Origin: Bacteroidales bacterium UBA4116
Lineage (GTDB): Bacteria; Bacteroidota; Bacteroidia; Bacteroidales; Tannerellaceae
DNA: 40,417 nucleotides
Assembly: GCA_002381645.1 (NCBI GenBank)
Contig: DFXE01000019.1
Location: 1 to 40,417 of the forward strand
Reading direction: 5' to 3'
The number at the start of each line of letters is the position of its first letter. The stretch's first letter is position 1. The position numbers were made by a program, and so were the translations under genes. Below, one piece after another: positions 30,951-39,002 of the stretch. The notes beneath the pieces are model-generated. The model was given only the letters and a program-made list of their open reading frames with translations, had not been told where the DNA came from and searched no databases.

Positions 30951-31185
30951 TATCTCCATGAAAAACGATAGTGCATTTTAGACTTTGTCTGGTACAAACC
31001 GGATATAATAGTCTTCTTCTTATATGTTTAGAATTATAACAAGTCCTTACTATAGTCTTTAATATACATTGATACATAGCGGTTTCCATCTGTATTCTGC
31101 TTTTCCGAATTTGTTTTACCAGTCTATGTTCCAATTTAATTAATCAGAACTTATTTACAGATGTGCTGTTTTAATCTAAAAAAAG

Positions 31186-32295
31186 ATGAAACAGATTTTA
31201 TTATTAATGATTGCTATGCTCGTATCGGGTGGCGCAATAAACAGTACAAATAAAAAAGTTATGGATTACAAAAACGAAACATCAGAATTAGAAGCCCTCT
31301 ACGCTGCGGCAAAAGAGGAGATGAAGAACAGTAAAGAACCTTTTCTGGTCTGGGCGGGAGGCGATGCACCCAATCAGCAGGATATGTTGCGCGACCAGTT
31401 CCGCAAAAGGTTTCCGGGAATTGATATAGAAATCATCGTCGATCTATCGAAATACCACGACCTGAAAGTTTATGAGCAATTAAATGATGGTTACCTGGAG
31501 CCGGATGTGGTTATGCTGCAAACGATGAACGACTTCGAGAACTGGACTAAAATGGGAGTTCTGGAACCCTTCAAACCCAAAGGTTTCAAACATATCCGCG
31601 AAGGCTATTCCGACCCTGACGGATACTTTATCGGAGCTTTTATCTTCGCTTTCCTTCCACAGTATGCAAAAAGCGGCCTAAACTTTACCCCGAAGAATTA
31701 CAATGATTTCCTGAATCCTGTTTTCAAAGATAAGTTGGTACTCACCCCTCCTTACGATGATGATGCCGTACTCTTTGTCTTCGATCATATTATCAAAAAG
31801 TATGGAAAGGATTATCTGTATAAACTGAAGGCTCAGAACCCGACTTTTGTTCGAGGAACAGCCGCTCCTGCTGCCTTAACAGGTCAAAAAGGCTATCTAG
31901 GAAATATAGTTGGCTATCCGACTTATCCCGACCAGCCTTCGGAAGCATTTATTCCGGAAGATGATTTCTTCATTACCTGGCCGCAACGTGCAGCTATGTT
32001 TAAGCTGACAAAGCATAAAGCAACAGCAAAACTATTCCTTGCTTATCTGGCGAGTCATGAATTCCAGTCATCGAGAGGAACATGGTCTACACGTACAGAT
32101 GTAACGGATATGGGAGGACTCAAGCCCATTGAAGCGTACAAAAATACCAATCCGTTGGAATTTATCAAATGGATGAGAGACAGGAAACATATTCATGAAC
32201 TGCGTTCGTTGTTTATAGAAATATTCGGAGAAGTGAAAGGGGAATCGCCATTGACTGACCCAAGGCTGTTAAAGGTGTATTATAATACGCTGTAA
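31186..32295 (+). CDS. Orphan extracellular solute-binding protein
   Basis: A 369-residue protein with an N-terminal signal peptide (MKQILLLMIAMLVSGGAI). The mature part has the type-2 periplasmic binding fold of the iron/polyamine-type family 1 proteins: VWAGGDAPNQQDMLRDQF, FPGIDIEIIVDLSKYHD, PDVVMLQTMNDFENWTKMGV and LTGQKGYLGNIVGYPTYPDQ. No ABC permease or ATPase gene is within the window, so it either serves a transporter elsewhere or acts as a sensor. It is preceded by a 235-bp stretch in which I see no gene or clear promoter box. Ligand unknown. Confidence 0.8.
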   Translation: MKQILLLMIAMLVSGGAINSTNKKVMDYKNETSELEALYAAAKEEMKNSKEPFLVWAGGDAPNQQDMLRDQFRKRFPGIDIEIIVDLSKYHDLKVYEQLNDGYLEPDVVMLQTMNDFENWTKMGVLEPFKPKGFKHIREGYSDPDGYFIGAFIFAFLPQYAKSGLNFTPKNYNDFLNPVFKDKLVLTPPYDDDAVLFVFDHIIKKYGKDYLYKLKAQNPTFVRGTAAPAALTGQKGYLGNIVGYPTYPDQPSEAFIPEDDFFITWPQRAAMFKLTKHKATAKLFLAYLASHEFQSSRGTWSTRTDVTDMGGLKPIEAYKNTNPLEFIKWMRDRKHIHELRSLFIEIFGEVKGESPLTDPRLLKVYYNTL

Positions 32296-32307
32296 AATTA
32301 ATAGGAA

Positions 32308-32340
32308 AAGCAGGATGAGAAATAAATTCCCATGCTGCTT
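32308..32340. terminator. Weak convergent hairpin
   Basis: AAGCAG (32308-32313) pairs with CTGCTT (32335-32340) over a long loop, between convergent genes. The T tract is poor. Confidence 0.4.
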
Positions 32341-32360
32341 CTATATTGACAGGATTAACA

Positions 32361-33113
32361 TCAATCAGCCACTTTCTTCCTCACCACATTATAGATACCC
32401 TTTACACCAGTCTGCACAACATCATATCCCTCCAACTTTTCATAAATATCACCTAATGTTTTACAACCATACCGTTTAGTCTTAAACTTTGGTTTTATCT
32501 TTTTCAAAGCTGTCCCTACCAAAGAAAGTGTTACTTCTTCCTTCCCTGCAATAGCTAACTCATATGCTTTATCAAACAATACAGCCTCTTTCTTTAGTAA
32601 ACTTTCTGGAGTTTCCCCTTTCTCCGGTTTAGCATTAGCTTGCATTATTTGGTCCGAGAACACGAATCTCTTGCATGAATTTACAAAAGCAATAGGAGTC
32701 TTACTCTCCCCATAACCGATTACAATTAACCCCTCTTCCCGGATACGCATTGCCAACGGAGTATAATCGCTATCACTGGAAACAATAACAAAAACATTTA
32801 TATCACCTGAATTCAATAAATCCATAGCTTCGATTACAAGAGTAATATCCGTAGTATTTTTTCCCTTCACATACGGCATCGCTTCAACCAAACGATAAGA
32901 ATATTCCCTTGCCGGTTCTTTCCATGAAGACAAACCGGTTTTACTCCAGTCTCCGTAAATTTTTCTGATGATTACTTCCCCATAACGTCCGGCCAGTTCT
33001 GTTATTTCAGGCAGTTTTGCAGAAGAGGCATTATCACCATCAATTAATACAGCAACTTTCTGCGGATGAACGACAGGATTCTCATTTTGGTTTTTATCTT
33101 TCTTCATAAGCAT
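32361..33113 (-). CDS. NYN-domain (LabA/DUF88) protein with C-terminal OST-HTH
   Basis: I start at ATG 33113 or 33107 (MLMKKDKNQNEN...; ~248-250 residues), because the longer frame to 33212 reads through the folded element. The NYN PIN-like domain shows VAVLIDGDNASS (catalytic Asp pair), KNTTDITLVIEAMDLL and FVIVSSDSDYTPLAMRIRE (acidic cluster), a fold used by RNases. The C-terminal ~75 residues resemble a LOTUS/OST-HTH RNA-binding domain (IKPKFKTKRYGCKTLGDIYE). It probably cuts or binds RNA in the cytoplasm. It is leftward and divergent from the ardA operon. Confidence 0.87.
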   Translation of the reverse strand: MLMKKDKNQNENPVVHPQKVAVLIDGDNASSAKLPEITELAGRYGEVIIRKIYGDWSKTGLSSWKEPAREYSYRLVEAMPYVKGKNTTDITLVIEAMDLLNSGDINVFVIVSSDSDYTPLAMRIREEGLIVIGYGESKTPIAFVNSCKRFVFSDQIMQANAKPEKGETPESLLKKEAVLFDKAYELAIAGKEEVTLSLVGTALKKIKPKFKTKRYGCKTLGDIYEKLEGYDVVQTGVKGIYNVVRKKVAD

Positions 33114-33182
33114 TTCATACTCTATTCGGACAAAGATAAAAATATTCACAGAGATAATAACACCCACGAACCCAGAATGTAA

Positions 33183-33366
33183 AAGCCCATATATTTTCAG
33201 TCCCACAGGCAAAGGTGGTTTCGTGTTCTTAACGCCAGAGCAAGGTCGGGGCCGCTAAAGCGGTTTCCAAAAAAATCATCCTCACTTCGCTCCGGTATTT
33301 TTCCGGAAAACCTTGCACCACCTAAACACGCACCTTTAAAGCCTGTGGACCGAAAATATACGGGTT
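33183..33366. ncRNA. Folded repeat element, copy 2
   Basis: Same architecture and orientation as 12283-12461. Helices: P1 33190-33210/33341-33360, extended by 33183-33188/33362-33366; P2 33211-33216/33332-33337; P3 33222-33227/33325-33330; P4 33240-33246/33310-33316; P5 33252-33263; P6 TTTCC 33264-33268/GGAAA 33305-33309. P1 here has almost no sequence in common with P1 of copy 1 beyond the inner ACAGGC/GCCTGT, yet both pair; P6 changes from ACGG/CCGT to CC/GG. The element lies 35 bp before a 51-residue ORF that heads the ardA operon and beside the divergent NYN gene. A 101-codon minus-strand frame across it is accidental. Confidence 0.75.
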
Positions 33367-33400
33367 CCACATTAGTATTAATTATAAAATAACTATAAAA

Positions 33401-33556
33401 ATGAAAACAAAAGATTTGCTTAAAAGAATTGAAGAAATTTTCCATGAAAAACTTCAGAGCAAAACGGGATGGGGACGTAATGAGATTACCAGTATCTATC
33501 AAGCTTCTGTAAACGAGGCATTGATGGAACTTGCTAATTCTCCAGTCATTTTGTGA
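33401..33556 (+). CDS. Small hypothetical protein, 51 residues
   Basis: A short frame from ATG 33401 to TGA 33556: MKTKDLLKRIEEIFHEKLQS, then a TGWGRNEITSIYQASVNEAL stretch. It is a helical, mixed-charge protein. It is the first frame after the folded element and 49 bp before ardA, in the same direction. I cannot assign a function, but the amphipathic composition and position support a real gene. Confidence 0.65.
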   Translation: MKTKDLLKRIEEIFHEKLQSKTGWGRNEITSIYQASVNEALMELANSPVIL

Positions 33557-33605
33557 TTATATAAACTAAACAAACGAGGAATACATCCTTAAAATTACTC
33601 AAGTT

Positions 33606-34097
33606 ATGAATTTATCAGAAGCTGAAGTAGTAGTAACTACCCAAAAAGAAATTGACGGCAATACCCATGAAGGAGATTGGTTCCGGTTGTCCAATTATGA
33701 TGACATGGGAGAATTTTACAATGCCTGCTGTACCTATTTCTTGGATGAAGAGAATCCTACCTTTAGATATCCGGCATGGGAAAACATTCCCGATATACTG
33801 ATTAACGAAAAATGGTTCTGTCAGATTTTTTTTGAAATAAGAGATGCGGTAGAGCAATTGGAAGAATCGGATATAGAATATTTTATTTCATGGTGCAACC
33901 ATAATGGTCATAATATAGCTGTGGACGACCCATACTTACTTGTTGCCAATTATCAGGAAAATCTTATCCCATATCCACTGTTTGAGGGTGACGAATCAGA
34001 AATATCGGATGAAGCCTATCTATATCAGAATATGACAAACAGCTATTATGATACAAACAGATATGCAACGGAAATCTTCGGAGAAAATTACGATTAA
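33606..34097 (+). CDS. ardA: ArdA-family antirestriction protein
   Basis: A 163-residue acidic protein of the ArdA type, which mimics DNA and blocks type I restriction enzymes. Recognisable parts are GDWFRLSNYDDMGEFYNACC (about residues 23-42), LDEENPTFRYPAWENIPD (about 45-62) and YFISWCNHNGHNI. Glu/Asp are spread along the protein, as expected for a DNA mimic. The C-terminal ~40 residues (YLYQNMTNSYYDTNRYATEI) look like an addition. Conjugative elements carry ardA to protect incoming DNA; its position after the folded element suggests early expression, which is inferred. Confidence 0.88.
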   Translation: MNLSEAEVVVTTQKEIDGNTHEGDWFRLSNYDDMGEFYNACCTYFLDEENPTFRYPAWENIPDILINEKWFCQIFFEIRDAVEQLEESDIEYFISWCNHNGHNIAVDDPYLLVANYQENLIPYPLFEGDESEISDEAYLYQNMTNSYYDTNRYATEIFGENYD

Positions 34098-34108
34098 CAA
34101 TTAAAGTT

Positions 34109-34414
34109 ATGCAAATAGAACTCTTAGGTCCGGTATACCCCACAAGCCAGGAAGCCGTTATTGCATTCACAGAAATATTGAACCTGATTATAACATCCGA
34201 CAATATAATGGCATTGAATGGCAAATTATTGCAGTACGACGGATTCGGAAGATTATCTGCTTATTTCATCTGGTCATTTGCAAACTTCACATTCAGCTTG
34301 TGGCAAAGAGTAGATTACGGTTCAGAGATGTGCTTTGAGCATACACTGATTGAATTAAAATTTGTAACACTGGTATGCAAAGACCGTCGTAGATCAAATA
34401 TAACCACCCATTAA
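34109..34414 (+). CDS. Hypothetical ICE protein, 101 residues
   Basis: A 101-residue protein beginning MQIELLGPVYPTSQEAVIAF, 11 bp after ardA. The middle is hydrophobic and aromatic (GRLSAYFIWSFANFTFSLWQ), but it looks like buried strands rather than a clear membrane span. No family recognised. It belongs to the ardA operon. Confidence 0.6.
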   Translation: MQIELLGPVYPTSQEAVIAFTEILNLIITSDNIMALNGKLLQYDGFGRLSAYFIWSFANFTFSLWQRVDYGSEMCFEHTLIELKFVTLVCKDRRRSNITTH

Positions 34415-34426
34415 TACACACAGATT

Positions 34427-34627
34427 ATGGTACAGTCAATCATTGACGGAATCTGTAACTCATGCAGTTGTAGCCGGAAAGAAGCAGAAGAATACCTCAA
34501 TGGAGAAATTCAGAATCTCCGGGAATTAAAAGAACTAGACGATTTACGGTTCAGCGATATAGTAACAGCATGTGAAGTTCTTGGGCTGGAATATGATTAT
34601 ATGGAATATTTTATCGAGAATATATAA
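34427..34627 (+). CDS. Hypothetical ICE protein, 66 residues
   Basis: A 66-residue helical acidic protein (MVQSIIDGICNSCSCSRKEA) with three closely spaced cysteines near the start and an acidic second half. It starts 12 bp after the preceding gene. Function unknown. Confidence 0.6.
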   Translation: MVQSIIDGICNSCSCSRKEAEEYLNGEIQNLRELKELDDLRFSDIVTACEVLGLEYDYMEYFIENI

Positions 34628-34657
34628 ATCATTTACTAACAACTTAAAATTACAATT

Positions 34658-35584
34658 ATGAAAGAATTAATGACAAGAAAAGAGACATTCGATTTTCAGA
34701 CAAACAAAGTAGAAATCATGGATTTGTCAACACTGAAACGTACTCACATGGAAGATGATTATGAAGGCAATCCACTTCGCGGAATCTATCATTTTCAGGC
34801 TATTGAAAACGTAATCGACATCTGTAATAAGTACAACCTTAATTTTGAGGTCGAGGAAATATTTGCTGCTCACAACAACAGCAAGCATCTTCCGGGAGTT
34901 ACCGTACTTAAGAAAGAAGAAATGGTTCACGGTGAAAAATCGGTTGTAGCCCATATTCTGAGAAGGATATTCACTACCATCCGCATCAATGACTACGAAA
35001 CTGATGAACTCACCACGACGATTGTACTGACCTATCATCAGGATGGAATTCAGGCTGCCATCGGGCCCTGTGTAAAAGCTTGCCACAACCAATGTATCTT
35101 GAGTGCCGAACGTATAGTTTCAAATTATGGCAAAAACAAGGTAAATACGGAACAGTTATTTGCCACTGTAGACGAATGGTTAAGCCAGTTTGAAACACAG
35201 ATGACCGAAGACCGTGAGCGGATCAGACGTCTGAAAAACACGATCATTAATCTGAAAGAAGTGTATACCTATATCGGATTACTTACCGCGTTGCGTGTAG
35301 CTCATGACAGTTCAGACGAAACACTTTCGGGCAGAATAGAAAACTACCCGCTCAATCAGTCACAGATTTCAGCGTTCACAGAAGATGTACTAATAAGAAT
35401 GAAAGGACGTGATACCATTACAGCATGGGATTTATATAATATAGCAACGGAATATTACAAACCGGAAAAGACTTCTATCCCATCCCTGATACACCAGAAT
35501 ATTGCCTTTGCATCAACTCTTGACAATTTCTGCCAGTTCAGGGAGAATGAAATTATGGATGTGGAAGCGGTATTAGTTTCCTGA
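34658..35584 (+). CDS. DUF932/DUF3871-like ICE protein
   Basis: A 308-residue soluble protein. Features are a GIYHFQAIENVIDICNKYNL segment, then AAHNNSKHLPGVTV, LRRIFTTIRINDYETDE and IVLTYHQDGIQAAIGPCVKA. A helical region (RERIRRLKNTIINLKEVY) and FTEDVLIRMKGRDTITAWDL follow. The layout resembles phage/plasmid DUF932 or the Bacteroidales DUF3871 proteins, but I cannot choose between them. Such proteins are abundant in mobile elements and have no agreed function. A terminator-like hairpin follows. Confidence 0.6.
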   Translation: MKELMTRKETFDFQTNKVEIMDLSTLKRTHMEDDYEGNPLRGIYHFQAIENVIDICNKYNLNFEVEEIFAAHNNSKHLPGVTVLKKEEMVHGEKSVVAHILRRIFTTIRINDYETDELTTTIVLTYHQDGIQAAIGPCVKACHNQCILSAERIVSNYGKNKVNTEQLFATVDEWLSQFETQMTEDRERIRRLKNTIINLKEVYTYIGLLTALRVAHDSSDETLSGRIENYPLNQSQISAFTEDVLIRMKGRDTITAWDLYNIATEYYKPEKTSIPSLIHQNIAFASTLDNFCQFRENEIMDVEAVLVS

Positions 35585-35596
35585 TTGCTAATAAAT

Positions 35597-35618
35597 AGAG
35601 AGGGCCGAAAGGCTCTCT
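35597..35618 (+). terminator. Terminator-like hairpin
   Basis: AGAGAG (35597-35602) and CTCTCT (35613-35618) enclose CC-GAAA-GG; TTCTTATTT follows. It may end or reduce transcription before the DUF4120 gene. Confidence 0.6.
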
Positions 35619-35650
35619 TCTTATTTATAACCATTCAAATAAAAAACATC

Positions 35651-35935
35651 ATGATAATCAAATGCGAAAAAAGATATATCGAAGCATTGGCTTATGCCGA
35701 AAAAACAAATAACGAAACATTGCAGAATTGTTTGGACAGACTCAAACAATGGGAAGAAAACCAGGAATGGGAAGTAACACTCTGCCACGACTTCTCTCCT
35801 TTATCATTCTATTTTGTAATACAGGATAAAACCGGCAGACAGGTGATGAATGGTGGCGTAATCTATCATGGTACACCTGATGAATCATTCTCAGTTACAT
35901 TCGATCCTACAGTCGGCTGGCAAATTCATACCTAA
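35651..35935 (+). CDS. DUF4120 protein
   Basis: From ATG 35651 it encodes 94 residues: MIIKCEKRYIEALAYAEKTN, then LDRLKQWEEN, FSPLSFYFVIQDKTGRQVMN, GGVIYHGTPDESFSV and GWQIHT at the end. This matches my memory of DUF4120, a family limited to Bacteroidales mobile DNA. A longer frame from 35585 would start within the terminator hairpin region, so I reject it. Function unknown. Confidence 0.8.
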   Translation: MIIKCEKRYIEALAYAEKTNNETLQNCLDRLKQWEENQEWEVTLCHDFSPLSFYFVIQDKTGRQVMNGGVIYHGTPDESFSVTFDPTVGWQIHT

Positions 35936-35953
35936 TCACTATATACCAAAATT

Positions 35954-36337
35954 ATGGAAACAAAAACAGTTACAATAGAGGGACGTGAGTACAAACTACT
36001 CCGCTATAATAAAGAATGGGTATTCCCTGTAATAACCACCTATGAACATGGATTAGGCTCACCCATCGCTTTCATACTACTTTATTTAGAGGATGAATCT
36101 TTGGAACTTTATACCGATGTAACAGTAAACCTACCTGAATGCACCCGTAGTGCAGGATGTCAGTTTATAAATACAAACAACAACGGTGAGGATATTGTAG
36201 ATTGGTTAGAAAATAATCAGTTTGGTAAACGTACCGGAAAAATCGGAGAATCCGGCTACTGTACCTATCCTGAATTCAATTTTTATGCAGGAGAGCAATA
36301 TTGGGAATACAAACAGATAAATGAAGAACTTCAGTAA
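35954..36337 (+). CDS. DUF4313-like ICE protein
   Basis: A 127-residue protein. The N-terminal METKTVTIEGREYKLL, the middle YTDVTVNLPECTRSAGCQFI and the C-terminal GESGYCTYPEFNF match the DUF4313 pattern as I know it. The fold looks beta-rich. It lies 18 bp after the DUF4120 gene, a common pairing in these elements. Function unknown. Confidence 0.72.
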   Translation: METKTVTIEGREYKLLRYNKEWVFPVITTYEHGLGSPIAFILLYLEDESLELYTDVTVNLPECTRSAGCQFINTNNNGEDIVDWLENNQFGKRTGKIGESGYCTYPEFNFYAGEQYWEYKQINEELQ

Positions 36338-36348
36338 TTAGAATAATC

Positions 36349-36621
36349 ATGAAAAAGAATAAAACAAAGAAATTCACATTCCCCCGTTGGAAAGCGTTCC
36401 TGTTTATCAGCCTTTTCAATGCCGATGGTGGAGATGGATATAACAATGAAGAAATCGAAAGAGCCAATGATTTCATACGCGAAAATAAGCTGTTATCCCT
36501 CGTAGAGGTTGAAGATACCGGTGACCAAATCGAATGTACGTTCACCTTACTGACCAAGGAAGAACGTGCTTATCTGCGGAATATCAACATTTTAAAAGAT
36601 AAAAAACATGCAAAACAATGA
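36349..36621 (+). CDS. Hypothetical ICE protein, 90 residues
   Basis: A 90-residue basic-ended protein (MKKNKTKKFTFPRWKAFLFI ... KDKKHAKQ) with an acidic middle (DGYNNEEIERANDFIREN). It overlaps the next gene by 14 bp, which suggests coupled translation. No family recognised. Confidence 0.6.
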   Translation: MKKNKTKKFTFPRWKAFLFISLFNADGGDGYNNEEIERANDFIRENKLLSLVEVEDTGDQIECTFTLLTKEERAYLRNINILKDKKHAKQ

Positions 36622-36934
36622 TGATGGTAACTTCAAGTTAATCACTCAACTGTTAGAGAAACTGTATGAACTGAACAGACGTGGCTACTATACCGTATGG
36701 TTCGATTGGAGCGGTCATACAAACGGTATTTATATTAAGATTATTAAAGGTAAATGGAGAAAAGACAAAAAGGAAAAAGTGGTCTATGAAGCTTTGGTAT
36801 GTACACGATTTAAAGAATGGAAAAACGGGTTATCAGAAGAACCGTTTGACATGGAAGCCTTATTTACATTGGTACAAATCCTGACCGAAGATTCTATTTT
36901 CACTAATACCAAACCTAAGAAAATACCGGCATGA
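36608..36934 (+). CDS. Hypothetical ICE protein, 108 residues
   Basis: A 108-residue protein with MQNNDDGNFKLITQLLEKLY, then RGYYTVWFDWSGHTNGIYIK and a lysine-rich KGKWRKDKKEKVVYEALV. It looks like a small alpha/beta protein. It overlaps both neighbours (14 bp upstream, 4 bp downstream). Function unknown. Confidence 0.6.
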   Translation: MQNNDDGNFKLITQLLEKLYELNRRGYYTVWFDWSGHTNGIYIKIIKGKWRKDKKEKVVYEALVCTRFKEWKNGLSEEPFDMEALFTLVQILTEDSIFTNTKPKKIPA

Positions 36935-37521
36935 AAAAACATAAACAAGACAATATGAGTGATTGGATGGAAGAAGCCAAAGCAATAGCTAAAGCCGAAA
37001 GGGAACTCGGCATAGAGAAATGGGTGATTCTATCTATCGAATACCAGACAAAGGACTACCGCCGTGTAGTCCTTTTCCAATATGATCTTCCTCGGGAATT
37101 ATACGAAAAGTACCGCTGGGTAGTCCGTTGGAGACAGGCACGATGCCAATGTTTACACCCACGGGAAACTGTTCAGCTTTACCATTCCTATTATGACAAG
37201 AAAACCGGACTGAGAACCGACTTCAATTCCTGTTTGTCCAAACTGGCAGCATCAAAGGCACAAATAACCATTGCCAAAAACCGGGAGCAAAAATATCTTT
37301 TCTGGCAAAAACAGAATAATTTATTCTTCGATGAACATACTGACGAAGAACTGGTTAAATTCCGGGCGAAACTAAAAAAGAAAGAAGAGAACTATAACCC
37401 TCTTTACCAAAACATACAAAAGGCTGTCCAAGAACACCTTTCCCATAAAAACGATAAAAAGGGAGAAGTGCTTCTTCACATTCCCACTAATAAAAAAGCT
37501 GCACCATTATACAGCATCTAA
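36931..37521 (+). CDS. Hypothetical ICE protein, 196 residues
   Basis: A 196-residue basic protein. The N-terminal half has EAKAIAKAERELGIEKWVIL and YRRVVLFQYDLPRELYEKYR, followed by WVVRWRQARCQCLHPRETVQ. The second half is a long charged helix (FRAKLKKKEENYNPLYQNIQ). It overlaps the preceding gene by ATGA and is the last gene of the rightward operon, ending at a perfect bidirectional terminator. I know similar proteins only as hypothetical ICE products. Confidence 0.62.
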   Translation: MKKHKQDNMSDWMEEAKAIAKAERELGIEKWVILSIEYQTKDYRRVVLFQYDLPRELYEKYRWVVRWRQARCQCLHPRETVQLYHSYYDKKTGLRTDFNSCLSKLAASKAQITIAKNREQKYLFWQKQNNLFFDEHTDEELVKFRAKLKKKEENYNPLYQNIQKAVQEHLSHKNDKKGEVLLHIPTNKKAAPLYSI

Positions 37522-37531
37522 CTTTGTAAAG

Positions 37532-37562
37532 AAATCCGAAACTGTTATGTAGTTTCGGATTT
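37532..37562. terminator. Bidirectional terminator between ICE operons
   Basis: AAATCCGAAACT (37532-37543) and AGTTTCGGATTT (37551-37562) form a perfect 12-bp stem with a 7-nt loop. It separates the rightward ardA operon from the leftward transfer operon. Confidence 0.9.
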
Positions 37563-37577
37563 CATAGATTCATTTAA

Positions 37578-38987
37578 TCACAATCCCATACCTTTCTTCT
37601 TTTGCGGTGCCTGAACCATCGAAAAATTCTCCTTTCTGGAAACCACGGGTGCTTTCCGGATAGCCGGGAAATCACGTTTTAATATCTCATCAGCCTTATC
37701 CCGCATTGCGCCCAGTACCTTATATTCATGTATATGCCCGGAGAAATTGATAGCTTTATCAGCCAATTCCCTGAAATCATCTTTATATCTAAAGCCGGGC
37801 ATAGGCTCCATACCTAATATATCATGACCGGCAAGGTTGGAAAGGCTCGTGAAATAATAAAATTCCATAGAGGATATTTCTTTCAAAACACCAATATGAT
37901 AGGTATTACCATCTGGTTTCATGGGCAAATGTTTTCCGTCCCACGTATCGTTCATCAGAATACTTAGCGCATGCAGTTCCGGCTTCCAGCTGAAACTTGC
38001 TTCTTGCAGGCTATATTTCAACACATTTTTATCCATAAAGAAACTTTCTGCCGGAGGAAATTCATCCTGTTGTATCTTGGGAAACTTAATATTCAGGTCG
38101 CTCATACCCCTCAAAGTACCATTGTCGCATTCCAGATAATGAAGATTGAAACAGGTAGTGTTATAAGCCGGATTATAGAAATTATCCAGATAGGCTTCAA
38201 GCGTTTTTTGAAAAAGATCTTTCCCTTCCGCTGTCCTTGAAAATAACAATACGCCGTTATCTACTTCGATGGCATTATAATAGTCCGGACCATTTTTCCT
38301 CAAATGGTCATATTTGCCATACTCATTGCCCAGTCTCTCTTTCACAGGCAATTCCGGAATTGTCCGTATATCCGGGAAATCACATTTCAATATATCCGAA
38401 GCCAGCGTCTTTATCTCCCGGTTAAGTTTACCAGCTTCAGCAGCATCGGTACATCTTTCTACTTGCTTTGCCACTTCCAGAAACTCTTTTTCATATTTGA
38501 AATCCGACATGGCTCCGCTCAGTAATACCCGGTTATAAGATACACCACTCGCCATCTCCTGTAAACAGCTTATATTAAAAGTATCGCCACGAACAGGTAT
38601 ATGAACACCATCCACATAATCTGTAATCCGCTGGATTTGTTCCGGTGTGGGTTCCCAACCGTTCACTTTCACATCCAAGCTGTCTTTTAATACACTCATA
38701 TCTGTATAGCATTCATCTTTAATGGGAATAGCCAGTGGCAGATGTTTATCCGGGAATTTTAAGGCCATATCGCATTTATCCCGCAGAGTGGGATTATCAG
38801 ATTCAATATAATGGAGATTAAAGTAAGTATGGTTACATAGTGGATTATACAGGTTATCCATAAATAAACCCATATAGTCATGGAATAATTTAAAACCGGC
38901 ATCCGTGCGGGAAAACAATAATACTCCTTTATCTGTTTCAATGGCGTTGTAAGCACCGTAGCCATTTTTTGGATTCTCTTTTGACAT
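37578..38987 (-). CDS. Tandem-duplicated ICE protein, 469 residues
   Basis: The protein consists of two ~220-residue copies of one domain. YNAIETDKGVLLFSRT (residues 13-28) returns as YNAIEVDNGVLLFSRT (237-252). FNLHYIESDNPTLRD returns as FNLHYLECDNGTLRG, and ILKCDFPDIR as ILKRDFPAIR. There is no signal peptide or membrane segment and no family I can name. It is the last gene of the leftward transfer operon, 15 bp after the PH-domain gene. The duplication suggests an internally pseudo-symmetric protein or a two-site binder. Confidence 0.72.
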   Translation of the reverse strand: MSKENPKNGYGAYNAIETDKGVLLFSRTDAGFKLFHDYMGLFMDNLYNPLCNHTYFNLHYIESDNPTLRDKCDMALKFPDKHLPLAIPIKDECYTDMSVLKDSLDVKVNGWEPTPEQIQRITDYVDGVHIPVRGDTFNISCLQEMASGVSYNRVLLSGAMSDFKYEKEFLEVAKQVERCTDAAEAGKLNREIKTLASDILKCDFPDIRTIPELPVKERLGNEYGKYDHLRKNGPDYYNAIEVDNGVLLFSRTAEGKDLFQKTLEAYLDNFYNPAYNTTCFNLHYLECDNGTLRGMSDLNIKFPKIQQDEFPPAESFFMDKNVLKYSLQEASFSWKPELHALSILMNDTWDGKHLPMKPDGNTYHIGVLKEISSMEFYYFTSLSNLAGHDILGMEPMPGFRYKDDFRELADKAINFSGHIHEYKVLGAMRDKADEILKRDFPAIRKAPVVSRKENFSMVQAPQKKKGMGL

Positions 38988-39002
38988 AAATCTTTCTGTT
39001 TA

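Noticed and set aside
33197..33502. 101-codon minus-strand frame
   Set aside because: It crosses folded element copy 2 and the real 51-residue gene on the other strand. The similarity to the frame at 12161-12514 reflects the repeated non-coding element.
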